DNA of 11,606 bases from assembly GCA_019689515.1 (NCBI GenBank), contig JADGHI010000077.1:1-11606 (forward strand). Reading direction: 5' to 3'. Below are positions 1-6,887 of the stretch, one piece after another; position 1 is the stretch's first letter; each line of letters opens with the position of its first letter. The stretch is from Acetobacteraceae bacterium. Its GTDB lineage: Bacteria > Pseudomonadota > Alphaproteobacteria > Acetobacterales > Acetobacteraceae. The position numbers and the translations under genes are program-made. The notes beneath the pieces were generated by a model. That model saw only the letters and a program-made list of their open reading frames with translations, made no database searches and had not been told where the DNA came from.

Positions 1-255
1 CGCCAGGACACCGCCGGAGGGCATCGCTGCAGCCAGCGAGCTGGCGGGCTCCGGCCGGATCGCACATGGCGGATCTCCGCGCGAAGAACGCCGCAGGCCC
101 AGTCACGATCCCTCGGGCGGCGGATGGCGCGCCACGCAGACCGGACACGCCGCCTGCCGGGAAAGCCGCCGGGACAGATCAGGCCCGGTTCGCGCGCGGG
201 ACGGGGGTCGGCGGCCCGCAGCGCCAGGCGGGCCTGTGGGCTGGCTGGGAACCCC
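1..255. other. Left-edge stretch without a supportable gene
   Basis: No reading frame here has a recognisable protein product; the open frames on either strand are what one expects at this base composition. One minus-strand ATG at 65-67 has a GGAG seven bases upstream and stays open to the window edge, so it could be the first 22 codons of a gene truncated by the window, but the residues are not recognisable. The only other structure is the hairpin at 213-234. Confidence 0.4.
213..234 (-). terminator. Possible terminator hairpin after phnW
   Basis: A perfect 7-base-pair stem (ggcccgc / gcgggcc) with an 8-base loop lies about 22 bases beyond the phnW stop codon on the minus strand. There is no T-run after it, so it is at best a weak intrinsic terminator, and GC-rich DNA makes such stems by chance. 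The position just after a stop codon is the main reason to list it. Confidence 0.25.
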
Positions 256-1371
256 TCAGGCCGCCGCGCGCTGGCGCACGCCGAGGCTGTCCAAGGCGCC
301 GCGCATCGCCTCCACCGCCACGCGCATGTCCGCCGGCGTGACGGTGCCGATGCAGCCCACGCGGAAGGTCGGGGCGGTGGTGTTGAAGAAATTGCTGATC
401 AGCACGCCGCGCGCCTTCAGCGCCGCGACGAAGCCCGGCAAGGTGAAGGCCGGATCGGGCGGCTGGTGGACCGTGACGATCACCGGCCCCTGGTGGCGCC
501 ACTCCAGATAGGGCGTCAGCCCCAGCGACTGCACGCCCTCGTACAGCACCCGCGCGTTCTCCGCGTAGCGCGCCAGGCGCGCGGGCTGACCGCCCTCCTG
601 CTCGTAGAAGTCGAGCGCGACGCCAAGAGCGCGCAGCACCTGAACCGCAGGCGTGAAGCGGTGCCTGCCCGGGCCGTTGCTCAAGGCGTACTCATGGATC
701 GCCGCGAGGTCGAGCACCCAGGACCCCGCCTGGCCCGCGCAGGCGGTCAGCCGGTCGATACGGGCGACGGCGATGCCGATGCCGGGCATCCCCTCCAGGC
801 ACTTGCCGGTGGTAAAGGCCAGCGCGTCGCATTCCGGATGCGCGTCCATCCGGAAGGGCAGCGCTCCGAAGGCCGAGACGGCATCGACGATCAGCCGCCG
901 TCCCGCCGCGCGGACCACGGCGCCGATCGCCTCGGGATCGTTGACGATGCCGCTGCCGGTCTCGCTGTAGACCATCCCGACATGGCCGATCGCCGGATCG
1001 GCGGCGAGCGCCGCGGCCACCTCCTCGGCGCGCACGGGGCGCGTGTCCGGCACCTCCAGCGTCACGGGCACGCGCCCGGCCTCGCGCGCCAGCCGCACCA
1101 TGCGAAGCGCATAGGTGCCGTTCGCCGGGATCAGCACCTTGCCGCCCGCGGGAACGAAGGTGCGCAGGCAGGCCTCGACGACGGCGTGGCCGGCGCCCGT
1201 CACCGGCAGGACCGTGTGCTCGCCCGGGGTGCCGCCGGCGATCCGCAGCAGACGCTCGCGCAGCGCCGCGTGTTCCACCCTGAAGTCGTCGTCCCAGGGG
1301 GCGATGTCCACCGCCATCGCGGCGCGCACCTCGGGGCGGGTCTGAACAGGGCCAGGGATGAGCAGGAGCAT
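256..1371 (-). CDS. phnW: 2-aminoethylphosphonate--pyruvate aminotransferase (PhnW-like, class V PLP enzyme)
   Basis: This is a 371-residue fold-type I, class V aminotransferase. The N-terminal pattern LLLIPGPV, then VRAAM and APWDDDF near residues 3-30, is the PhnW signature (PGP...VRxAM...WDxDF). D163 in IVDAVSAFG should contact the PLP ring nitrogen, K190 in FTTGKCLEGMPG is the expected Schiff-base lysine, and R337 in FRVGCIG is the expected substrate-carboxylate arginine. Family members move the amino group of 2-aminoethylphosphonate to pyruvate, giving phosphonoacetaldehyde and alanine in the cytoplasm. I chose the ATG at 1371 because GAAGGA sits just upstream and the family motif starts at residue 2; an in-frame start at 1440 would add 23 unlike residues. 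Oddity: no phnX, phnA/phnY or phosphonate transporter is visible nearby. An alanine:glyoxylate or serine:glyoxylate aminotransferase is the alternative. Confidence 0.85.
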   Translation of the reverse strand: MLLLIPGPVQTRPEVRAAMAVDIAPWDDDFRVEHAALRERLLRIAGGTPGEHTVLPVTGAGHAVVEACLRTFVPAGGKVLIPANGTYALRMVRLAREAGRVPVTLEVPDTRPVRAEEVAAALAADPAIGHVGMVYSETGSGIVNDPEAIGAVVRAAGRRLIVDAVSAFGALPFRMDAHPECDALAFTTGKCLEGMPGIGIAVARIDRLTACAGQAGSWVLDLAAIHEYALSNGPGRHRFTPAVQVLRALGVALDFYEQEGGQPARLARYAENARVLYEGVQSLGLTPYLEWRHQGPVIVTVHQPPDPAFTLPGFVAALKARGVLISNFFNTTAPTFRVGCIGTVTPADMRVAVEAMRGALDSLGVRQRAAA

Positions 1372-1443
1372 GGGTCCTTCCGTAAGGTTGGGCACGGTGC
1401 GCGGTCGGGAGGAGCGATGGCGGCTCGCGCGACGGCGCAATGG

Positions 1444-2067
1444 TCAGGAGACGGGAACCCCGCCGATCTCGCGCCACAGCTTCTCGTGGATCGCTTCGGC
1501 GAAGGCGGCGTAGTCGGGGCAGTGCATGACGAAGGCGCCGGGCCCGCCGATCACCTCGGTGCGGTAGTGCTCGAGCAGTTCCGGCCCCTCCTCGTTCAGC
1601 ACGGCGAGCGCGTTGATCGTGACGCCGGCGGCGACGCCGATGTCGCGCACCGGCCCGGGCGCGCGGCCCTGGTTGTGCCGCCCGTCGCCCGAGACGTCGA
1701 GCACCAGGCGGCGCGCCTCGGCGGGGAAGCGGCCGAGCAAGGCGAGGCCGGCGGCCATGCCCTCGCCCAGCGCGGTGGCGCCGGCGCGGACCAGGCGGGG
1801 CGAGGTCTCGATCGCCTCAGCGAGGCCCGCGGCGGTGGCCTCGCCCTCCACGCGGGTCCAAGGCACCACCACCTCCTGCGCGCCGATGCCGGACCAGAGC
1901 AGCATCGCCACCGCCACCGCGCCGCGCGGCCCGGCGGTGCAGGCGGCGACGATGCCGGGATCGCGGAACGCCGCGGCATAGCCGCCGAGCATCAGCCCGA
2001 ACTCGTCGTAGTCCACCGAGGCAGAGGCATCCACGGCGAGGCAAAGGGCGAGGTCCACCGGGTTCAC
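1444..2067 (-). CDS. DUF1194 family protein (von Willebrand A-like domain)
   Basis: The 207-residue product is a single vWA-like domain of the DUF1194 family. A MIDAS-type metal site is visible: D13-x-S15-x-S17 (DASAS), T98 in AGATALGEG, and the DVSGDG segment at 124-129. Such domains bind a divalent metal and usually mediate protein contacts; no specific partner or role is established for DUF1194. The family often carries an N-terminal secretion signal, but here the domain begins within four residues of the start and no signal is visible. The start is a GTG without an obvious Shine-Dalgarno; upstream codons in frame offer no ATG, GTG or TTG before a stop at 2173-2175, so this start is the only choice. 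It lies 55 bases after the HNH-like gene and 72 before phnW, consistent with one transcript. Family call is firm, function unknown. Confidence 0.8.
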   Translation of the reverse strand: MNPVDLALCLAVDASASVDYDEFGLMLGGYAAAFRDPGIVAACTAGPRGAVAVAMLLWSGIGAQEVVVPWTRVEGEATAAGLAEAIETSPRLVRAGATALGEGMAAGLALLGRFPAEARRLVLDVSGDGRHNQGRAPGPVRDIGVAAGVTINALAVLNEEGPELLEHYRTEVIGGPGAFVMHCPDYAAFAEAIHEKLWREIGGVPVS

Positions 2068-2122
2068 GGCGGCGGAGATAGGGCCGGCCGCGGCCTCGCG
2101 CCACGTCCCCTCCGGCGGGCCC

Positions 2123-2812
2123 TCAGCGGTGGCGCGTGAGCGTGTCGGCGGTGAGCCGCGCGTCGAGCGCGGTCAGGACGTCGGGCGGCAGGCCAAAGCC
2201 CCGCAGATGCGCGAACAGCGCCATCACCGCCGGTCGGTTCGCGTTTGCATCCTGGGCATCGGGCAGCCTGTCGTAGCCGGCGAAGCCGGTCGCCTTGCCG
2301 ATCGTGTAGTAGGTCGCGAGCCGCACCAGCTTGCCGCGCGGCGCGGCGGCGGCGCGTCCGGCCATGGCGCGCTCCACCGTCCGGCCCGCCGCCATGTTGC
2401 TCTCGGGCGGGATCGCCAGCATGCGCACATAGGCGAGGCCGTCCAGCGCACCGGCCTTCTTCGGAAAGACGTGGTCGATCTGCACCTCCGCCCCTGCAAG
2501 GCCGGGGGCGCCGAGGAAGCGCTTGGCGAAGTTCTCGAAGATCTCGCGATAGCCGGTCTTGGTCGGCGAGAGCCAAAGCTCGGGCTCGCCGCCGGTCGCC
2601 CCGGGCACCCACACGAACCCGTCCTCGATCGCCAGGCCGGGGAGGAGCCGGTAGCCGCCCCCAAGGCGGAACGGCGCCACGCGGACGCTGCCGCGGTCCA
2701 CCGTGGCGAGCATCTCGCGGTCCGAGACGCCGATCCAGGCGGCGTTGCCCGACCCGGCGCAGAATTGCGCGACGAGATTGGCGATCTGGCGCGTGACCCA
2801 GGCCGGGCGCAT
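2123..2812 (-). CDS. Hypothetical protein with HNH-like Asp-His motif
   Basis: I do not recognise this 229-residue protein as a named family. The start at 2812 is well supported by GGAGGA ending six bases upstream; longer in-frame starts lack such a site. The N-terminal half (MRPAWVTRQIANLVAQFC...) looks globular with no signal peptide or membrane segment. The most informative stretch is residues 110-150: V-Q-I-D113-H114-V-F-P-K-K, then YVRMLAIPPESN139MAAGR. A DH followed by V/I-x-P and a later Asn resembles the beta-beta-alpha-metal core of HNH nucleases, but I cannot place the third metal ligand with confidence and there are no zinc-knuckle cysteines. Nuclease activity is therefore only a suggestion. 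It is the first gene of the leftward three-gene run and is divergent from phaC. That this is a real gene rests on its RBS, codon usage and position. Confidence 0.65.
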   Translation of the reverse strand: MRPAWVTRQIANLVAQFCAGSGNAAWIGVSDREMLATVDRGSVRVAPFRLGGGYRLLPGLAIEDGFVWVPGATGGEPELWLSPTKTGYREIFENFAKRFLGAPGLAGAEVQIDHVFPKKAGALDGLAYVRMLAIPPESNMAAGRTVERAMAGRAAAAPRGKLVRLATYYTIGKATGFAGYDRLPDAQDANANRPAVMALFAHLRGFGLPPDVLTALDARLTADTLTRHR

Positions 2813-3063
2813 GGCGGTTCCTCCGAGACGTGCAGTGCATCGCGACGATACCGGTCCGAGGCGCCCGGAGGAATCGCGCGCGATGCCATCCCGGCGTGAG
2901 GCAGTCCCCGGGCCGGAGACGGACAACCGGCGTGCTCGGACGGGGTTGACCAAGCGCAACGCGTGGGCCGCGCCGATGCGGCAGAACGACACGCGACGAG
3001 GCGGCATCGGAGCGGGGCTGGCCAATGGACGAAGGGAATCGGCAGATCGTGGCGGAGCAGGCG
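2813..3063. other. Divergent intergenic region between the HNH-like gene and phaC
   Basis: This stretch must hold promoters for both the leftward three-gene run and phaC. I find no convincing -35/-10 pair on either strand. A ttgaccaagcgcaa element at 2946-2959 loosely resembles an FNR-type dyad (7 of 10 half-site positions) but is too weak to call. The alternative phaC start at 3025 falls inside this region. Confidence 0.35.
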
Positions 3064-4929
3064 ATGAAGGAAGCACCGCCTGATGCCGGGCCGGGGCCTC
3101 ACGCCTCCGGGACCGCGGAGCAGGCGAAGGCGGCGCAACCGCGGCCACAGGCACGCGCACAGCCGCAGGCGGTGCCGGTCGCGCCCAGCGCGGCGGGGGC
3201 GCCGCTGCCCAGCTTCGAGACCCTCGACCGCAGCCTTCGCGCGGCGCAGGCGCGCGCGACCCAGGGGATCTCGCCCACCGCCGTCGCGGCGCCCTGGCTG
3301 GACTGGGCGGTCCACCTCGCGGGCGCGCCGGGCAAGCAGATGGCGCTGGCCTTGTACGCCCAGACCCTGGCCGCGCGCTACGCCCTCTGGCTCGCCCGCT
3401 CGGCCCTTGGCCGGGAGGCCGAGCCGGTCGCCGCGCCCGCCCCCGGGGATTCGCGCTTCGCCGATCCGAGCTGGGGCCTGTTCCCGTTCAACGCCATCGC
3501 CCAGGCCCATCTGCTGGCGGAATCCTGGTGGATGGAGGCACTCCGGCACGTGCCGGGCGTCACCCGCCGCCACGAGGAGCAGCTCGGCTTCATGATGCGC
3601 CAGATCCTGGACGTCTTCGCGCCGAGCAACCTGCCCTGGGTGAACCCCGCCATCATCGTGCGCACGGCGCAGGAAGGCGGGATGAACCTGGTGCGCGGGG
3701 CCGGGAATTGGATCGAGGACCTCGAGCGCGAGCTCGCCGGCAAGCCTCCGGTGGGGGCGGAGCGCTTCGTCATCGGCCGCGACATCGCCGTCACGCCCGG
3801 CCGCGTCGTGCTCCGCAACGACCTGATGGAGCTGATCCAGTACGCGCCGGCGACGGAGAGCGTGCACGCCGAGCCGGTGCTGATCGTGCCGGCCTGGATC
3901 ATGAAGTACTATATCCTGGACCTCAGGCCGGAGAATTCGCTGGTCCGCTGGCTGGTCGAGCGGGGGCACACGGTGTTCATGGTGTCCTGGAAGAACCCGG
4001 ACGCGCGCGACCGCGAGACGAGCCTCGACGACTACCGCCGCCGCGGGGTGATGGCGGCGCTCGACGCCGTGAGCGCGATCGTGCCGGGGCGGAAGATCCA
4101 CGCCTGCGGCTACTGCCTGGGCGGCACCATCCTCGCCATCGCCGCGGCGACCATGGCGCGCGACCATGACGACCGGCTCGCTTCCATGACCCTCCTCGCC
4201 GCGCAGACCGACTTCGCCGAGGCGGGCGAGCTGATGATGTTCATCGACGAGAACCAGCTCCGCTGGCTCGAGGACCTGATGTGGGACCAGGGCTACCTGG
4301 ACACCCGCCAGATGGCGGGCGCCTTCCAGATGCTCCGCTCGAACGACCTGGTCTGGTCGCGCATGATCCGCAACTACGTGCTGGGCGAACGCGACACGGT
4401 GTCCGACCTGATGGCCTGGAACGCCGATCAGACGCGCATGCCCGCGCGGATGCACGGGGAGTACCTGCGCGGCCTGTTCCTGGAGAACCGCCTCACCGCG
4501 GGGCGCTTCGCGGTCGAGGGGCGGGTGATCGCGCTGCGCGACATCCGGGCCCCGATCTTCGCCGTGGGCACGGTGCGCGACCACATCGCGCCCTGGCGGT
4601 CGGTGTACAAGGTGAGTCTGTTCAGCGACACCGACGTGACCTTCGCGCTCGTCTCGGGCGGGCACAATGTCGGCATCGTGAGCCCGCCCGTAGGACTGCC
4701 CGGACGCAGCTTCCAGCTCATGACGCGCCGGCACGGCGAGCGCTACATGGACCCCGACACCTGGGCCACCGTCGCGCCGCGGCACGAGGGCTCCTGGTGG
4801 CCGGCCTGGGAGGCCTGGCTGAGCGCGGCCGGCTCGGGCGAGCGGATCGCGCCGCCGCCGATGGGCGCGCCGGAGCGCGGCCTCGCGCCGCTCGAGCCCG
4901 CGCCGGGCACCTATGTCCATATGAAGTGA
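3064..4929 (+). CDS. phaC: Polyhydroxyalkanoate (PHB) synthase, PhaC family
   Basis: PHA synthase joins (R)-3-hydroxyacyl-CoA units into polyester at the surface of intracellular granules. Numbered from this start (621 residues), residues 1-50 are an Ala/Pro/Gln-rich, probably disordered tail, then the PhaC N-terminal domain, then an alpha/beta-hydrolase core. The lipase-like box is GYC351LGG, with D506 in GTVRDHIAPW and H534 in SGGHNVGIVSPP; the Asp-to-His spacing of 28 matches the Cupriavidus enzyme (D480/H508), so the triad is complete. I prefer the ATG at 3064 because GGAG lies six bases upstream; the ATG at 3025 (13 residues longer) has GGAG twelve bases away and is a real alternative. 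Length is slightly above the roughly 590 residues of class I synthases. No phaA, phaB or phasin gene is adjacent, so this may be an additional synthase rather than the main one. Confidence 0.92.
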   Translation: MKEAPPDAGPGPHASGTAEQAKAAQPRPQARAQPQAVPVAPSAAGAPLPSFETLDRSLRAAQARATQGISPTAVAAPWLDWAVHLAGAPGKQMALALYAQTLAARYALWLARSALGREAEPVAAPAPGDSRFADPSWGLFPFNAIAQAHLLAESWWMEALRHVPGVTRRHEEQLGFMMRQILDVFAPSNLPWVNPAIIVRTAQEGGMNLVRGAGNWIEDLERELAGKPPVGAERFVIGRDIAVTPGRVVLRNDLMELIQYAPATESVHAEPVLIVPAWIMKYYILDLRPENSLVRWLVERGHTVFMVSWKNPDARDRETSLDDYRRRGVMAALDAVSAIVPGRKIHACGYCLGGTILAIAAATMARDHDDRLASMTLLAAQTDFAEAGELMMFIDENQLRWLEDLMWDQGYLDTRQMAGAFQMLRSNDLVWSRMIRNYVLGERDTVSDLMAWNADQTRMPARMHGEYLRGLFLENRLTAGRFAVEGRVIALRDIRAPIFAVGTVRDHIAPWRSVYKVSLFSDTDVTFALVSGGHNVGIVSPPVGLPGRSFQLMTRRHGERYMDPDTWATVAPRHEGSWWPAWEAWLSAAGSGERIAPPPMGAPERGLAPLEPAPGTYVHMK

Positions 4930-4935
4930 AGGTCC

Positions 4936-4957
4936 GGCGGCGTCCCGGCGCGCCGCC
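4936..4957 (+). terminator. Probable terminator after phaC
   Basis: A perfect 7-base-pair stem (ggcggcg / cgccgcc) with an 8-base loop begins 6 bases after the phaC stop and is followed by gttgcgttgg, which is relatively T-rich for this DNA. Position and shape fit an intrinsic terminator, though there is no true T-tract. Confidence 0.4.
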
Positions 4958-4958
4958 G

Positions 4959-4972
4959 TTGCGTTGGATCAA
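4959..4972 (+). promoter_or_regulatory. Candidate FNR/FixK-type binding site upstream of the CBS gene
   Basis: The 14-mer ttgcgttggatcaa matches the alphaproteobacterial FNR/FixK consensus TTGATCTGGATCAA at 11 of 14 positions, with the right half-site perfect and the left half matching only TTG. It ends 90 bases before the CBS-protein start. If it acts as a class II site centred near -41, transcription would begin around 5007 and leave a leader of about 55 bases. The match was made by eye and no genome-wide background is available. Confidence 0.35.
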
Positions 4973-5062
4973 GGCACGGGCCGCTCGGGCGGCGTCCCAT
5001 GCCATGGCACGGCCGCGTCACCGCCACGGCGGCGGCATGCATGCGCAGGGAGACCGAAGGCG

Positions 5063-5488
5063 ATGTACGAACGCAGCATGGGCGAGATCGTCCGCGACCA
5101 GCGCCCCCTGATGATGGGACCGGACGCCACCGTCGCCGAGGCCTGCGCCGCCATGCACAAGCGGCGCGTCGGCGCGGTGCTGGTGGTGGAGGACGGTGAC
5201 CGCCTGGCCGGCATCTTCACCGGCCGCGACGCCGTGCGCTGCCTCGCGGAAGACTGCGACGCCAGGCGCACGAAGCTGCGCCAGGTGATGACGCGCAACC
5301 CCGTGACACTGGCACCGGGCGCGCATGCGATGGACGCGCTGCGCCTGATGTCCGATGGCGGCTTCCGCCACCTGCCGATCTGCGAGGACAACGGCCGTGT
5401 GCGCGGCATCGTCTCGCGCTACGACTTCCGCGCGATGGAGCACGCGCGTTTGGACGAGGAGACGGGCTTCTTCGAGATCCTGCGCTGA
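5063..5488 (+). CDS. Tandem CBS-domain protein
   Basis: The 141-residue product is essentially two CBS motifs forming one Bateman module, about residues 6-62 and 73-130. Each has the characteristic end motif: GIFTGRD at 50-56 and GIVSRYD at 115-121, where the Ser/Thr and Asp typically contact the ribose of a bound adenine nucleotide. There is no attached enzyme, transporter or DNA-binding domain, so it probably works as a free-standing sensor of AMP/ATP or a similar ligand that acts on an unknown partner. The ATG at 5063 was chosen because the fold begins there and GGGAG lies ten bases upstream (also GAAGG closer in); the in-frame ATG at 4964 would add 33 unlike residues and would overlap the FNR-like site. 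Stand-alone proteins of this kind are often stress or low-oxygen induced, which would fit that site, but this is inference. Confidence 0.88.
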   Translation: MYERSMGEIVRDQRPLMMGPDATVAEACAAMHKRRVGAVLVVEDGDRLAGIFTGRDAVRCLAEDCDARRTKLRQVMTRNPVTLAPGAHAMDALRLMSDGGFRHLPICEDNGRVRGIVSRYDFRAMEHARLDEETGFFEILR

Positions 5489-5491
5489 GGA

Positions 5492-5516
5492 CGGAGGCGG
5501 ACGGAGCCGCCCTCCG
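5492..5516 (+). terminator. Possible terminator hairpin after the CBS gene
   Basis: Starting four bases after the CBS-gene stop, cggaggcgg can pair with ccgccctccg: nine pairs with one bulged C and a six-base loop (acggag). No T-run follows, so termination is uncertain. Confidence 0.3.
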
Positions 5517-5588
5517 GCCCCGCCCGGCGGGCTGGCGGCGGCGGCGCAAGCGCTCCGTGGCAACCGCGAAGGGCTCCCGGCCACCCGG

Positions 5589-5602
5589 GGCGGCTAGCCG
5601 CC
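5589..5602. promoter_or_regulatory. Perfect 14-base palindrome upstream of the CoA-transferase gene
   Basis: The sequence ggcggctagccgcc reads identically on both strands, with cccgg/ccggg flanks that extend the symmetry imperfectly. It lies about 50 bases before the CoA-transferase start and 16 bases before a TAGTCT hexamer at 5618-5623 that could be a -10 element. A dimeric repressor operator is one explanation; chance in GC-rich DNA is another. No regulator gene is adjacent. Confidence 0.25.
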
Positions 5603-5651
5603 GGGCCCGTTGCGCCCTAGTCTCGCTCTGTCCGGGAGGAGATCATCGCGG

Positions 5652-6887
5652 ATGCCCGAAAGCCCTGCCGATCCCAAGCTCAGCCTCGGCCCTGCGCCGG
5701 ACGGAGCGAGCCGCCTGCCGCTCGCCGGCCTGCGCGTCCTCGACCTCACCCTCGCCCGGGCGGGGCCGACCTGCGTGCGCCACCTCGCCGACTGGGGCGC
5801 GGACGTCATCCGGGTCGAGCCGCCTGGTGCCAACGACGCCCTCGGCGGGCCGCGCGACAGTTTCGATTTCGTCAACCTGCACCGCAACAAGCGCGCCATC
5901 TCGCTCGACCTGAAGAACCCGGCCGGGCACGCGGCCTTCCTGCGCCTCGCGAAGACGGCCGACATCCTGGTCGAGAACATGCGGGTGCAGGTGAAGCACC
6001 GGCTGAAGATCGCCTATGACGATCTCAAGCCGCTGAACCCGCGGCTGATCTACGCCTCGATCTCCGGCTTCGGCCAGACCGGCCCCTATTCCACCCGCGG
6101 CGGCGTGGACCAGATCGCCCAGGGCATGGGCGGCCTGATGAGCATCACCGGCGAGCCGGGGCGCGGCCCGATGCGCGTCGGCATCCCGATAGACGACCTC
6201 ACCGCCGGCAACCTGCTTGCGCTCGGCGTCATGCTCGCGCTCTACGAGCGGGAGAAGACCGGCCTCGGGCGCTTCGTGCACACCTCGCTGCTCGAGGCGC
6301 AGGTGTTCATGCTGGACTTCCAGGCGACGCGGTGGCTGATGGACGGGCACATCGCGGGCCAGGCCGGCAACGACCATCCGGTGAACATCCCGATGGGCGT
6401 GTTCCCCACCGCGGACAAGCCGATCAACATCGCCGCCTCCTCGCCCAAGCTGTGGACGGCATTCTGCCAGGTCCTCGAGAAGCCGGAATGGCTCGAGGTG
6501 CCGGAGTGGAAGACCGCCCAGGGACGGAGCAAGGACCGCGCGCGCGTCAACGCGGCGGTGGCCGAGGTGACGAAGACGAAGCCCTCCGAGTACTGGATCG
6601 CGAAGCTCGAGGAGGTCGGCATCCCCTGCGGGCCGATCAACAACATCAAGGAAGTGTTCGAGGACCCGCAGGTCCAGCACCTCGGCATGGCGATGCCGAT
6701 GCGCCACAAGCGGCGCGGCGACATCAAGGTGGTCGCCAACCCGATCAACATCGAGGGACTGGAGACCGGCGTCTATCGCGACGTGCCGGACCTCGGCGAG
6801 CACGCCGAGGAGATCCTCACCGAGGCCGGCTTCACACCCGACGAGATCAAGGAACTGCGTGCCTCGGGCGCGCTCGGAGCGGAATGA
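5652..6887 (+). CDS. Family III CoA-transferase (CaiB/BaiF type)
   Basis: The 411-residue product has the full length of family III CoA-transferases, which move CoA between carboxylic acids through enzyme-bound anhydride intermediates and work as interlocked dimers in the cytoplasm. Visible signatures are LPLAGLRVLDLT...AGP...LADWGADVIRVEPP at the N-terminus (about 24-60), ISLDLKNPAG, ISGFGQTGPY, and GIPIDDLTAGN, in which D182 aligns with the catalytic aspartate of formyl-CoA transferase. The substrate pair cannot be read from the sequence; formyl-CoA:oxalate, carnitine, succinyl- or mesaconyl-type specificities all belong here. The ATG at 5652 follows GGGAGGAG with a ten-base spacer; a start at 5610 would bury that site. 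Its stop overlaps the start of the crotonase-fold gene, so the two are expected to be co-translated and to share a pathway. Confidence 0.92.
   Translation: MPESPADPKLSLGPAPDGASRLPLAGLRVLDLTLARAGPTCVRHLADWGADVIRVEPPGANDALGGPRDSFDFVNLHRNKRAISLDLKNPAGHAAFLRLAKTADILVENMRVQVKHRLKIAYDDLKPLNPRLIYASISGFGQTGPYSTRGGVDQIAQGMGGLMSITGEPGRGPMRVGIPIDDLTAGNLLALGVMLALYEREKTGLGRFVHTSLLEAQVFMLDFQATRWLMDGHIAGQAGNDHPVNIPMGVFPTADKPINIAASSPKLWTAFCQVLEKPEWLEVPEWKTAQGRSKDRARVNAAVAEVTKTKPSEYWIAKLEEVGIPCGPINNIKEVFEDPQVQHLGMAMPMRHKRRGDIKVVANPINIEGLETGVYRDVPDLGEHAEEILTEAGFTPDEIKELRASGALGAE

Noticed and set aside
1..67. Possible truncated minus-strand gene starting at 67 with GGAG upstream
   Set aside because: Only 22 codons are visible, the residues are not recognisable, and a competing minus-strand ATG in another frame (22-24) is equally possible.
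124..2139. A 671-codon open frame on the plus strand antisense to phnW and the DUF1194 gene
   Set aside because: The opposite strand carries clearly recognisable proteins with catalytic residues; this frame has none.
2946..2959. Second FNR-like element ttgaccaagcgcaa before phaC
   Set aside because: Only 7 of 10 half-site positions and 9 of 14 overall match the consensus, which is too weak without conservation data.
2224..4920. An 898-codon open frame on the minus strand, antisense to phaC and running into the HNH-like gene
   Set aside because: It shadows phaC and the 2123-2812 gene in another frame. The product is rich in Arg, His and Ala with no recognisable motif. Long antisense frames are expected when third codon positions are nearly all G or C.
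5643..6803. A 386-codon minus-strand frame antisense to the CoA-transferase
   Set aside because: Shadow of a well-supported gene; no family signature.
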